The position numbers and the translations under genes are program-made. DNA of 64,000 nucleotides, taken from assembly GCA_034508935.3 (NCBI GenBank), contig CM067452.1, forward strand, positions 43,492,091 through 43,556,090, in the 5' to 3' direction. Below the pieces are notes generated by a model. The model saw only the letters and a program-made list of their open reading frames with translations, did not search any database and had not been told where the DNA came from. How positions within the stretch are numbered: the first letter of the stretch is position 1; each line of letters begins with the position of its first letter. Positions 39,501 through 45,911 of the stretch are shown here, one piece after another. Source of the stretch: Berghia stephanieae. Lineage: Eukaryota; Mollusca; Gastropoda; Nudibranchia; Aeolidiidae.

Positions 39501-42500
39501 CACTATATAGCAGAAAAATGTTTAAGTACATAAAAATTCACTAAACTTTCTTTGCTGACCTTTTGATTTATCTTCAACTTCTTTATTTAAATAAATTTAA
39601 AATCTAAAATATAATTAGATAGGAAGGGTACAATCCCAAATACCAAAATTACCCTTGTATCAATGCACAGTATGCAGAGAGTAATCACGCCTACCCTAAT
39701 TTCGGCTCTCCTTTCCGTATAGTTCCATCCTTTCGACAGACAATCTCTGTCCTGGCATCCCCAGCAAACTGGGCCATCCACCCAATACTGCCCAGGAAGA
39801 AACAGGTGTTGATAAAAAAGAGGATGAGTGCAGGGTAACGGTTGGCGTTCTTCCAGTCTATGATAAACGTCAGCTAAACAGGAGGGAAACATAAAATATA
39901 TATTCATCAAATCTATGAGTAAAACAGCAATAGGGGTGAGTATGCGACTATGCAGTCGTGTGGTAAGACAGGAAGATCCAGGACTCGTTTCCTGCTCGTT
40001 CGATGCATAATTGAGTCCTAGGAAAAGGCTCTTTACTCATATTCTCTTACCCTACTCTGGTGTAAAATGAGTACCTGGTCGCTAACAGCATTGGCTTTGT
40101 TAGAAAATCTTGTGATATCCCCTAACAGATGTCGTGTCTTGTCCTATGTGCTGTTGGATTGGGACTCCTTATAAAGGGCTTTGAGCACATTTTGTGGATA
40201 ATGTGCTATATAAATAATCAATTTTTCTAATACACAGGAAGATCAGGTGTCAAACACAAGACCAGAAAATGAATGATATTGCAATTAAATAATTTTGAAA
40301 AGAGACAATTTTAGGTTAAAACATAAAATTTCATTAAAGTTTCTTTCCTTCCTTTCGATTTATCTTCAACTTCTCTATTTAAATAAATTCAAAATCTAAA
40401 ATCTAATTAGATAAGAAGGGTCCAATCCCAAAAACCAAAAAATACCTGTGTACTTGTATCAACTCAATACTCGATGTCAAGTGAATAGAAAAGTGCCAGA
40501 AGACAATAGAGAATGAAAATTTTTCGCGGCGGTGGTGGGGTTTGAACCTGCGACCTTATTGGTACGACAACTCCGCCTGGCAGGTGAGAGCGTGGCTCTA
40601 CCGTGTGAGCTATCAACGAACACAAAAATATTCGTTTCAAACTCAAAGTCATTACTAGATCCCTCTCTCACCCACTTCTTGAGACCGCCGATTCGTTCGT
40701 ACACCACCATCGCGAATAATTGCCTGCTCCACTCACTTTTCTGAATTAAAAATTCACCCCATACACCGGAGCATACTCAATGTCTCAATCGTTTCTATGT
40801 TATATGTTTGTGTTGAGAATATTGGCTATTAAGCTTAACTGCTGGTCACAATTATTCGCGATGGTGGTGTACGAACGAATCGGCGGTCTCAAGAAGTGGG
40901 TGAGAGAGGGATCTAGTAATGACTTTGAGTTTGAAACGAATATTTTTGTGTTCGTTGATAGCTCACACGGTAGAGCCACGCTCTCACCTGCCAGGCGGAG
41001 TTGTCGTACCAATAAGGTCGCAGGTTCAAACCCCACCACCGCCGCGAAAAATTTTCATTCTCTATTGTCTTCTGGCACTTTTCTATTCACTTCATATCTT
41101 GTTGTTACCAACATAAGTGCCTGCTCCACTCACTTTTCTGAATTAAAAATACTCGATGTCGCATCGTCTCTCCTTAGAGCTGCCAACCCCCTCACCAATA
41201 TCAATCCCTTTCATCCCGCCAAAACTTGTTTGTCAACAAAATGTTGACAAAATCCATTTGATGTAGTTGATATGTATGGCTAATTACACACAAAAAAATA
41301 GGATTGAAATTGAAAGTTTAAAATAGAAAAACAACAAAAACGTGTCTGATCAATGCCTTTTTGTGTAACCATTGGCTGGCAAAACTCACAGATGATTTCA
41401 TAGACATTGACACGACACAGACCTGCCAACCGTTGGCATTGACAGGTCTGTATCAGGTTAGACATCATAGAAAGTATTTTGTGACAGACAAACATCCAAT
41501 CCAAATGGTGACAAACAAGTGCTATTGTCCATTTTAACACAACAGAAACCATAACAAACCCCAACTCTAAGGACATAGATCTCTAAGAGACACCAGGAAA
41601 GAAAATACATCAAGGGTGATTCAAAAGTCTTCTCGGGTTTTGTATCTTGAAATGACAAAAACTGAATCGGGATGAAAACAAACTCAGAAAACTGAGATTG
41701 TAACTCAAGCCGTTATTAACTATAAAAAAAAGTAGTGAACACAAATGAAAATAATAGCTTCAAAAAAGAACAAAACATCAACAAAGCTTCTTCTAACAGC
41801 GAAGTAACAATTAAGTGTAAACAAATTTGTTAATACTGTGAAAAGTCACCGTGTCTATCCAGTGTAAGATAAAGAGACCAGCTTGTGTATATGTGGATGC
41901 CCAGAACACATCCTTACAGAATGCCAGGACGGACCCAGCTGCACTGACCATGATCTCAAAGTCTGCTCCCCAGATGCTGTGGAGTGGGTTTGGTGCTGGA
42001 GCGACAAGCTATGATGATGACCTAGGTATTCAATGAAGGAATATAGATAGTCCATCTAACAAGATGTCTGATGTCAACAGGAATGACCCATTTGTTCAAA
42101 GTGAGAAAATTGGGGATTAATAATAATCTTGCCCAAGCAAATAAAAATGAAAGTGTCTGAAGCCGAGCTCGAACACAGAAACTATTGGGTCACAGTGCAA
42201 TGCCTAAACTTTTCAGCCACTGCAGCAGAGACTTACCATAGTGAAAAGAGTGCATAGGAGACAAATGGATCCGAAGATGGCTACAAATATGTGGACTTCC
42301 TCGTGTTGTTCATCTGAGTAGAGTGGGCTGTTACAGGGAATGCCACAACCTTCCACCCCATCAAACCAACTGTCGGGGTTGTTGGTTCGAACCAATGGAT
42401 GCTCACACTTGCCAGACGTATTGAAAATCAGCTTGTCGTAAGTCTCCGTCTGAAAGGCATGAGAGAAATGGAATGTTAGTTGTGACCAATTATGCCGCAG

Positions 42501-45500
42501 ACCTGCCAACTAGAACATTTTTTAATTTGTAATTTTTAGGAGATAAAATTGTACTTAACTTTTAAAAATAAACAATTTACTCTCACAGGGATTAAATAAC
42601 ACTTGAAAATCCTTAAAATGATATAGTAAGGCATCAACTTTCATTTTCAATCAGTTTAAATTTAAATAACTAGAGATTCTTATCAAGCTCTGAAATTGGA
42701 GCCAAAATTTTGTGGTTCTACAAATTTTTCGTAATATGTCGGGGTGACCTTGATGCTGAAAAGTGAATTTAAATCTCAACTTACACAGGGTGTGGGTGTC
42801 ACGTAAGATCAGTAGGTAGAGCACTCGCTCCACATGTGTCACGTACAATCAGTAGGTAGAGCACTCGCTCCACATGTGTCACGTACAATCAGTAGGTAGA
42901 GCACTCGCTCCACATGTGTCACATAAGATCAGTAGGTAGAGCACTCGCTCCACATGTGTCACGTACAATCAGTAGGCAGAGCACTCGCTCCACATGTGTC
43001 ACGTAAGATCAGTAGGTAGAGCACTCGCTCCACATGTGTCATGTAAGATCAGTAGGTAGAGCACTCGCTCCACATGTGTCACGTAAGATCAGTAGGTAGA
43101 GCACTCGCTCCACATGTGTCACGTAAGATCAGTAGGTAGAGCACTCGCTCCACATGTGTCACATAAGATCAGTAGGTAGAGCACTCGCTCCACATGTGTC
43201 ACATAAGATCAGTAGGTAGAGCACTCGCTCCACATGTGTCACGTAAGATCAGTAGGTAGAGCACTCGCTCCACATGTGTCATGTAAGATCAGTAGGTAGA
43301 CACTCGCTCACATGTGTCACATAAGATCAGTAGGTAGAGCACTCGCTCCACATGTGTCACGTACAATCAGTAGGTAGAGCACTCGCTCCACATGTGTCAC
43401 ATAAGATCAGTAGGTAGAGCACTCGCTCCACATGTGTCACGTACAATCAGTAGGTAGAGCACTCGCTCCACATGTGTCACGTAAGATCAGTAGGTAGAGC
43501 ACTCGCTCCACATGTGTCACGTACAATCAGTAGGTAGAGCACTCGCTCCACATGTGTCACGTGAGATCAGTAGGTAGAGCACTCGCTCCACATGTGTCAC
43601 GTAAGATCAGTAGGTAGAGCACTCGCTCCACATGTGTCATGTAAGATCAGTAGGTAGAGCACTCGCTCCACATGTGTCACGTAAGATCAGTAGGTAGAGC
43701 ACTCGCTCCACATGAAAAGGGACTGAGATAATACTGGGTAAAATCAGTTTGCTTTTCTCTGAACCTCTTGTCCAACCAGCAGTGATTGGATAGCTGGGTC
43801 TTTAAATCTGGTGGAAAGTACTTTGTGATAAGCTAGCTTTCCATCCAAAAGGTAGCAAGAAATAGTTATTGTTTTTTTCATCCGCCAATAGAAACTGGGA
43901 TGCACGCTCGTTCCATGGACCTCGAACCAGGGACCTACCAGACATCAATGGTAGCGCCATACCAAAAGAATACAAGGCTAAACAAAACAAATTAATCACA
44001 AATGAACCCACCTGGCACCCAGACACAAAATTTGGATCATCACAACGCAGAAAATCTGGCCAGCCTTTCACATCCTCCACAATCTGACACGGTTTCCTCA
44101 CTCGCTCACACAGTTCCTTTGATGGAAGCTCAACACCCTTAGAATGTCACATCTGTGGAGAGAATGAAACATTCCATTGTCCCAGCACTGGCAACACGTT
44201 CAGCACTGGCAACACGTGTGGGTGAGATGTGCAACCTGCAACATCTATCTGGTGTCATGGTGGGCTGAATCAATGACACTTGAAACCTGTTCCACAACAA
44301 TCCACAACGCGTTATACACTTTTAATCAATGCTGCTGGCCTCGTCAATGGCAAAAATCTACCATTCCATCATTACTTGAGCATTTTATATCAGGCGATAT
44401 CCACTAAACGTGCTCAAAGCACTTTACAAGGGGTCCCTAGCCACCAGCAACACTTAATATATTGAAAGAAACAAGACACCCGTTAGGCAATGTTACAATT
44501 TTTTCTGACAGAGACAACGCTGTTAATGACCAGGTACCAATTTTACACATGAGTACTGTGAGAGAATGTGAGTAAAGAGCCTTTTCCAAGGTCTCAACTA
44601 TGCAACACTCAGTGGGGGGCTTGAACCCAGGACTCTCTGATCCCAAGACAAGCAGACGTGTCTACAGCTTTGAGGAATCAGAAACATAGAAATGAGGAAT
44701 CCGTTTAGCATACGTTACAAACCAAATGTTTGCTTCACGTGCTTTAGTCTGGCATGGAAGTTTTTTTCGAAAATTTTCAAGATTTTGCAAGGGAAAAAAA
44801 ACAAACCCAAAAGACAAAAAAAACAACAACAAAATCAACAAATTTTTTTTCTTTTAATTTGATGGCTCGTGTAGAACGTGAAAGATAATTAATCAAGAGT
44901 AGTTTCTTTTTTACAATCCCATTTTCTTCCTTTTTACTGGCGCTGATTGGACCTTACATTTGTTGCAAGGGCCGTGAAACCCTTAAAAACTAACAAATAC
45001 CTTTCTCTTTCATGAACTAATTATGGGTTTTTAGGAAAATTAATCGCAAATTTTTATAATTTTCTTTTTAATGTTGCTATTTTTAGCTTGCAAAATTTGG
45101 GATTTTTTATTTTCAAAAAACCGCCATGTCAGTTAAGTGAATTATTACTTGCTGACCAAGGTGGGCAAATGTCTAAACTATTTATAACATATTACCATAT
45201 TCAAGGGAGACAACGCTTCTAGAAGCTGTGGACTACAAAAAGTAATAAACAAAATCAATACAACAGCTTCAAAAAAGAACAAAATACAAAACACGGAATG
45301 TTTCAGGTTCAAACCCCTTCTTCAGCCAACCACAAAAATCGATTGAAACAAAACATTACTAAAAATGTGTTTCTTACTTTGGGAGGTAGACAGAGCACAG
45401 GAATGGCTGAACCACTGACCAACACTGGGGACGTTCTTCAGACCCGACCACAGTTGCAGGTTGGCATAAACATCGGACAGGTTACTGGAGTCTCTGGCCA

Positions 45501-45723
45501 GATTCAGGGACGTGAATTTGAAAGGAAGTGCCCCACCCAAGCAGATGGAGTTATTCAAAGGGATGCATGACCCAGTTAGATTGATGGCCTTGAAACATCG
45601 GAGATCTGAGAGGGACGGCGAAATGGCGGCTTGAGTGACAACCTCCATGCCACTCAAAGTAAGGATGGAGATAAAGAGTATGCCAGGTAAGTGTGAGTGA
45701 ACTCTGCACTTTATTAAACTCAT
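13181..45723 (-). CDS. smo: Smoothened, 12 coding exons (whole gene span)
   Basis: Smoothened is the class F GPCR-like protein that passes the Hedgehog signal from Patched to the Gli/Ci pathway at the plasma or ciliary membrane. The exons join in phase as 45378-45723, 44012-44152, 42237-42449, 39695-39873, 33977-34196, 32152-32275, 30981-31073, 25925-26033, 24663-24905, 21997-22133, 15377-15514 and 13181-14990, each bounded by GT/AG. The product (about 1,250 residues; human SMO 787, fly 1,036) has a signal peptide, a cysteine-rich domain, a linker with VEGCGIPC, seven helices, WTKSSLAAW after helix 7 (the KTxxxW-like end of the bundle) and a long tail. Human SMO also has 12 exons. The start ATG follows an in-frame TGA 12 bases upstream. 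One base is missing in each of exons 1, 2 and 12, all in homopolymers. With three bases restored the length is a multiple of three. I read these as assembly errors. Confidence 0.95.
14991..15376. other. smo intron 11 with tRNA-SINE head, hairpin and CA repeat
   Basis: The shortest intron of the gene. At 15057-15115 is the head of a tRNA-derived SINE (TGTGGTCTTGTCGTATGAC as A box, CTGGGTTCAAGCC as B box). It is followed at 15114-15184 by an inverted repeat of about 22-base arms, CCTTTTTGGATTTTATTATT and its complement. A (CA)n tract lies at 15315-15360. Confidence 0.6.
15377..15514 (-). CDS. smo: smo exon 11: cytoplasmic tail
   Basis: The 138-base exon encodes [20 protein letters not shown] and [17 protein letters not shown], matching human AFDLNEPSADVSSAW and KMVARRGAILPQD. 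A 36-bp array lies about 80 bases upstream of the acceptor and a CA microsatellite about 20 bases past the donor. Confidence 0.92.
15598..20612. repeat. 36-bp satellite array in smo intron 10 (about 140 copies)
   Basis: The unit contains CATTCCATGAGTCACTACAG followed by ACCTACCAACCC(A/C)TCA. Units at the two ends are nearly perfect; those in the middle (16300-19600) show many one-base losses. Most intact units carry TGAGTCA, the AP-1 consensus. The array fills most of the 6.5-kb intron 10. Open frames across it are a by-product of the unit length. Confidence 0.95.
20613..20840 (+). mobile_element. SINE-like repeat, family S2, copy
   Basis: Follows the 36-bp array without a gap. Contains GAAAGGCTCTTTACTCACAC, AAATGAGTGCCTGGCCGTTA and ACTTTGAGCACATTTAGTGG, ending TTATTGCGCTATG. 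Confidence 0.65.
20841..21207. other. intron 10 sequence without recognised features
   Basis: Ordinary intronic DNA with a poly-C tract near 21095. Confidence 0.4.
21208..21655 (-). mobile_element. dispersed SINE-like family R1, copy in smo intron 10
   Basis: Carries the family words (plus strand) AAGGGTTTTACAGTACTTGT, TCAGCACCAGTAAAAAGGAA and TCTCATCCAAACATAAGCAC. The polarity is inferred from the A-rich minus-strand 3' tail CCTTAAAAAC seen in other copies. Same strand as smo. Confidence 0.65.
21997..22133 (-). CDS. smo: smo exon 10: membrane-proximal cytoplasmic tail
   Basis: The 137-base exon encodes [20 protein letters not shown] and [20 protein letters not shown]. It aligns with human [20 protein letters not shown] and SFSMHTVSHDGP. 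The basic stretch is the membrane-proximal tail that carries ciliary-targeting information in vertebrates. Acceptor TTTCAG, donor CTTG|GTTAGT. Confidence 0.93.
22134..22984. other. intron 9, proximal part
   Basis: AT-rich intronic DNA with an A tract near 22470; no gene or repeat recognised. Confidence 0.4.
22985..23378. repeat. 25-bp minisatellite in smo intron 9
   Basis: About 15 irregular copies around CTTTAGCACCAACAACACAT, ending GCTGT or GCAAT. Confidence 0.9.
23836..23972. repeat. 34-bp repeat, four copies, in smo intron 9
   Basis: Unit with AAAACGTCACAATAAAACTA and TCCACACTCAGAT; copies are identical. Each has ACGTCA, half of a CRE. Confidence 0.92.
24412..24495. repeat. (ATT)n microsatellite in smo intron 9
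   Basis: About 70 bases of ATT followed by a short ATC run. Confidence 0.96.
24663..24905 (-). CDS. smo: smo exon 9: extracellular loop 3 and helix 7
   Basis: The exon encodes [11 protein letters not shown], a Ser/Thr-rich insert (five Ser, then Thr runs) absent from human SMO, then [11 protein letters not shown] and helix 7 ([17 protein letters not shown]). The cysteines matching human C490 and C507 and the tryptophan matching W535 are kept. Acceptor TTACAG, donor ATG|GTAAGA. The low-complexity insert makes loop 3 about 18 residues longer than in human. Confidence 0.94.
24974..25090. repeat. 38-bp repeat, three copies, in smo intron 8
   Basis: Unit with ACACCCATGCCTACTGAATC and ATGTCTTTTTACAATAAC, about 70 bases from the exon 9 acceptor. 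Confidence 0.9.
25091..25924. repeat. ATC-rich cryptic minisatellite filling smo intron 8
   Basis: Higher-order mixture of CATCAATGATCACCATCATC, AGTACTATCACAAACAGCAT and CATCATCACC words. It reaches the exon 8 donor: GTAAGTG is followed at once by ATGATGATG on the smo strand. Confidence 0.9.
25925..26033 (-). CDS. smo: smo exon 8: helix 6
   Basis: The 109-base exon encodes [19 protein letters not shown] and [12 protein letters not shown], matching human helix 6 (FVLITFSCHFYDFF, EWERSFRDY). The residue aligned with human D473 is isoleucine. A 35-bp array begins about 30 bases upstream of the acceptor and an ATC-rich array begins at the donor. Confidence 0.95.
26063..29330. repeat. 35-bp satellite array in smo intron 7 (about 90 copies)
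   Basis: The unit contains TTACCAGTTGGCCCAAAACA then GTGTTTTGTCGGGTG. From 26063 to about 28200 the copies are almost perfect; from 28230 onward they lose bases and break up, and beyond 29000 only fragments remain. A 35-bp unit without stops is open in all three forward frames (35-residue period), so the very long frames here are not genes. Confidence 0.95.
29331..30170. other. degenerate intronic sequence between two arrays
   Basis: No gene. 29685-29960 holds imperfect repeats around GTTTTGACTG and TTTTTCATTGTTCAT. 30070-30150 holds a GATGAAGGGCTTGGAGCATG motif that resembles motifs in other dispersed repeats of the window. The drop-outs look like the decaying end of the 35-bp array. Confidence 0.5.
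30171..30931. repeat. 79-bp tandem array in smo intron 7
   Basis: About 9.5 copies of a 79-bp unit containing AAGGAAAGTCCATATGACTG and CAACGAGTCTTTCATTG, nearly identical to each other. It ends about 50 bases from the exon 7 donor. Confidence 0.95.
30981..31073 (-). CDS. smo: smo exon 7: intracellular loop 3
   Basis: The 93-base exon encodes [19 protein letters not shown] and [12 protein letters not shown], matching human VMTLFSIKSNHPG and SKINETMLRLG. This is the amphipathic intracellular loop 3 region. The acceptor is CCAAAG and the donor CTAG|GTATGA; phase 1 is kept at both ends. Confidence 0.93.
31340..31592 (+). mobile_element. tRNA-derived SINE, family S1, copy 1
   Basis: The head AGTGGCCAAGTGGTTAAAGGC resembles a serine/leucine tRNA A box and GGGTTCGAGCCCC a B box. 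The body contains GACATCAGACATCCAGTTTG and TATTCCTTCATGGAATGC. It shares all these with copies at 33570 and 42022. Inserted in smo intron 6, opposite to the gene. Confidence 0.8.
31620..32148. repeat. 45-bp tandem array abutting the exon 6 donor
   Basis: About 11 copies of a 45-bp unit containing TAGGTTTTATAAGCTTGTAT and AAATATGTGCAGATGG. The last five are near-identical, the earlier ones variable. The final unit runs to within about 3 bases of the smo exon 6 donor in intron 6. Confidence 0.93.
32152..32275 (-). CDS. smo: smo exon 6: extracellular loop 2 and helix 5
   Basis: The 124-base exon encodes [16 protein letters not shown] and helix 5 ([20 protein letters not shown]), matching human [13 protein letters not shown]. 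It is squeezed between two tandem arrays. The acceptor CCCACCAG is itself part of the upstream array's repeat unit, and the downstream array begins about 3 bases after the donor. Confidence 0.95.
32276..32996. repeat. 45/41-bp tandem array carrying copies of the exon 6 splice acceptor
   Basis: About 16 copies of a unit containing TTTCATATCATTGTTTGGGG and TGTCCTGGTGGGATATTAGA; some lack four bases (GAGA). On the smo strand each unit reads CTAATATCCCACCAGG, which is also the exact sequence ending at the real exon 6 acceptor. The array starts at the acceptor itself, in intron 5. Confidence 0.95.
33230..33568. repeat. (ATT)n microsatellite cluster
   Basis: Compound ATT/ATC-rich microsatellite in smo intron 5, directly followed by a SINE. 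A second (ATT)n tract lies at 33911-33975, touching the exon 5 donor. Confidence 0.9.
33570..33812 (+). mobile_element. tRNA-derived SINE, family S1, copy 2
   Basis: Best preserved copy of the family: A box-like AAGTGGCCGAGTGATTAAGGC, B box-like GAGTTCGAGCCCC, and the body with GACATCAGACATCCTGTTTG and CTAGGCGACGGATCTTATGG. It lies in smo intron 5, antisense to the gene, directly 3' of an (ATT)n tract. Confidence 0.82.
33977..34196 (-). CDS. smo: smo exon 5: helix 3 and helix 4
   Basis: The 220-base exon starts in phase 2 with [21 protein letters not shown] (human SNETLSCVIIFVIVYY), continues through [17 protein letters not shown], and ends in helix 4 with [12 protein letters not shown]. The donor GAG|GTAATAATG runs straight into an ATT/AAT microsatellite. 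Confidence 0.95.
34425..34803. repeat. TTTATATCATTTATTCA-type minisatellite
   Basis: An irregular array of short AT-rich units (TTATATCATTTATTCA and variants of 12-18 bp) in smo intron 4. Confidence 0.9.
34804..35326. other. intron 4 sequence without recognised features
   Basis: AT-rich intronic DNA between the minisatellite and the LINE insertion; I see no gene, repeat or RNA in it. Confidence 0.4.
35339..38587 (+). mobile_element. RTE-like LINE, copy 1, in smo intron 4
   Basis: A full-length non-LTR retrotransposon of about 3.25 kb, antisense to smo. It begins TCCCCGTGTGG, has a short 5' leader of about 250 bases, one long ORF and a 3' end made of a short (ATG)n tract, as in RTE-clade LINEs. 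It is flanked by a perfect 12-bp target-site duplication, ATTTTCTTAATA (35327-35338 and 38588-38599). I saw only three substitutions and two homopolymer length differences from the copy at 47329. RTE assignment rests on the single ORF without ORF1, the microsatellite tail and the short 5' leader; a related clade is possible. Confidence 0.92.
35590..38567 (+). pseudogene. LINE endonuclease/reverse transcriptase ORF, one frameshift
   Basis: The ORF opens at ATG 35590 and carries the apurinic-endonuclease start ([20 protein letters not shown]). It then breaks near 35803, where copy 2 has GGGG and this copy GGG. The remainder is open from 35925 to the stop with [22 protein letters not shown], the reverse transcriptase blocks [65 protein letters not shown], and the C-terminal [12 protein letters not shown] and GRPRGTW. 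The break may be real or a homopolymer call error. Confidence 0.9.
38755..39370 (-). mobile_element. relic of a second, CR1/L2-like LINE
   Basis: On the minus strand 39290-39040 reads like a LINE endonuclease end ([34 protein letters not shown]). 38950-38760 reads like the C-terminal part of a reverse transcriptase ORF ([33 protein letters not shown]). The two parts, normally far apart, are close together, so most of the reverse transcriptase has been lost. Frames shift between pieces. It is an old fragment in smo intron 4, opposite in direction to the RTE-like LINE. Confidence 0.55.
39695..39873 (-). CDS. smo: smo exon 4: end of helix 1, intracellular loop 1, helix 2
   Basis: The 179-base exon encodes [19 protein letters not shown], helix 2 with [16 protein letters not shown], and the extracellular segment [18 protein letters not shown]. 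It matches human DWRNSNRYPAVILF and SIGWLAQF. The acceptor is TTTAG and the donor GG|GTAGGC in phase 2. Confidence 0.95.
39935..40225 (+). mobile_element. tRNA-derived SINE-like repeat, family S2, copy
   Basis: Contains GCAGTCGTGTGGTAAGACAG as degenerate A box and shared body blocks AAAAGGCTCTTTACTCATAT, AAATGAGTACCTGGTCGCTA and GGGCTTTGAGCACATTTTGT, ending GATAATGTGCTATATAAAT. Related copies occur at 130, 20612, 44396, 46000 and 50775. Confidence 0.65.
40466..41160. mobile_element. inverted pair of tRNA-derived SINEs (family S3) with 13-bp flanking duplication
   Basis: Two copies of one about 240-bp element face each other: 40481-40722 (minus) and 40848-41093 (plus). Each has A box-like GATAGCTCACACGGTAGAGC, B box-like GCAGGTTCAAACCCC and the body GGCGGTCTCAAGAAGTGGGT. 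A short block, GCCTGCTCCACTCACTTTTC, lies both in the spacer and past the right arm. The whole structure is bounded by AATACTCGATGTC at 40466-40478 and 41148-41160, as if it entered as one unit. It lies in smo intron 3 to 4 territory upstream of exon 4. Confidence 0.75.
41161..42021. other. intron 3 sequence; possible LINE 3' fragment at 41865-42015
   Basis: No firm gene. On the plus strand 41868-42010 can be read as [18 protein letters not shown], a pattern like the C-x-C-G...EHIL...C ends of some LINE ORFs; other frames are also open there. 41755-41800 holds a TTCAAAAAAGAACAAAA motif that recurs near 45270. Confidence 0.3.
42022..42228 (-). mobile_element. tRNA-derived SINE, family S1, copy 3
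   Basis: Reverse-oriented copy: on the minus strand GCTGAAAAGTTTAGGCATTG, GTGTTCGAGCTCGG as a decayed B box, then TGACATCAGACATCTTGTTA and ATTCCTTCATTGAATACCT. More diverged than copies 1 and 2. It lies within about 8 bases of the smo exon 3 donor. Confidence 0.75.
42237..42449 (-). CDS. smo: smo exon 3: linker domain and most of helix 1
   Basis: The exon is 71 codons in phase 0 at both ends. It encodes the linker ([31 protein letters not shown]) and the first part of helix 1 ([17 protein letters not shown]). It aligns directly with human FNSSGQCEVPLVRTDNP and VEGCGIQC. The acceptor is CTTTCAG and the donor ATG|GTAAGT. A SINE lies only about 8 bases into the following intron. Confidence 0.95.
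42793..43714. repeat. 40-bp tandem array built on a tRNA A-box-like sequence
   Basis: About 23 copies of a 40-bp unit containing ATCAGTAGGTAGAGCACTCG and CTCCACATGTGTCACGTAAG. The part CAGTAGGTAGAGCACTCGCT looks like the D arm of a tRNA gene. The variants are few (ACGTAAG, ACGTACA, ACATAAG, ATGTAAG). In smo intron 2. Confidence 0.93.
44012..44152 (-). CDS. smo: smo exon 2: second half of the cysteine-rich domain
   Basis: The exon encodes [19 protein letters not shown] followed by [13 protein letters not shown] and GCQ, matching human ELPSRTLC and GWPDFLRC. The acceptor is CTCCACAG and the donor is CAG|GTGGGT in phase 0. Joined to exon 1 the first codons read K-C-D; one base is missing near 44145, where GACATTCT would need to be GACAATTCT. 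This is again a short homopolymer. Confidence 0.88.
44396..44690 (-). mobile_element. SINE-like repeat, family S2, copy
   Basis: Minus-strand copy with the shared blocks GCTCTTTACTCACATTCTCT and TTTGAGCACGTTTAGTGG and the head containing CCTGGGTTCAAGCC. In smo intron 1. Confidence 0.6.
44691..45377. other. intron 1 sequence with a short R1 fragment
   Basis: AT-rich. 44915-44995 contains, in opposite orientation, the R1 family tail (CTTTTTACTGGCGCTGATTG, GTGAAACCCTTAAAAAC). 45260-45345 contains TTCAGGTTCAAACCCCTTC and a TTCAAAAAAGAACAAAA motif seen also in other introns. No gene. Confidence 0.5.
45378..45723 (-). CDS. smo: smo exon 1: start, signal peptide, first half of the cysteine-rich domain
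   Basis: The exon starts at ATG (45721-45723), preceded in frame by TGA. Residues 1 to about 33 include the hydrophobic stretch [12 protein letters not shown], a likely signal peptide. The cysteine-rich domain follows with [27 protein letters not shown] and, one frame over, [17 protein letters not shown]. These match the human segments around residues 78-133. The frame shift falls in a run of four C on the coding strand (45427-45430); five C would restore V-P-Q-C-W. The donor is AAA|GTAAGA. D95, W109 and Y130 of human SMO, which line the sterol pocket, are all conserved here. Confidence 0.9.
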
Positions 45724-45909
45724 ATTGAACACTATTCAAGCTGGCAACATGGTTTTCAGCCTCTCTATTTGGTGAATTTGGCTTGAATTTGACAAATCCT
45801 CCACTGTGTTTGATGGACACATCCCCTGTCACCAGCGTTGGTATAGAGTCATCTGGTGCATGGGAAAATGACAACATATTCGTAAACAAAAATGATAGAT
45901 TATATATTA

Positions 45910-45911
<2 letters not shown>

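Noticed and set aside
40550-41045. A pair of divergent tRNA genes
   Set aside because: A and B boxes are present, but the arms do not fold as a tRNA and the 240-bp surroundings are duplicated as well, so they are SINE heads.
13181-45723. smo as a pseudogene because of three frame breaks
   Set aside because: All splice sites and key residues are intact and each break is a one-base loss in a homopolymer.
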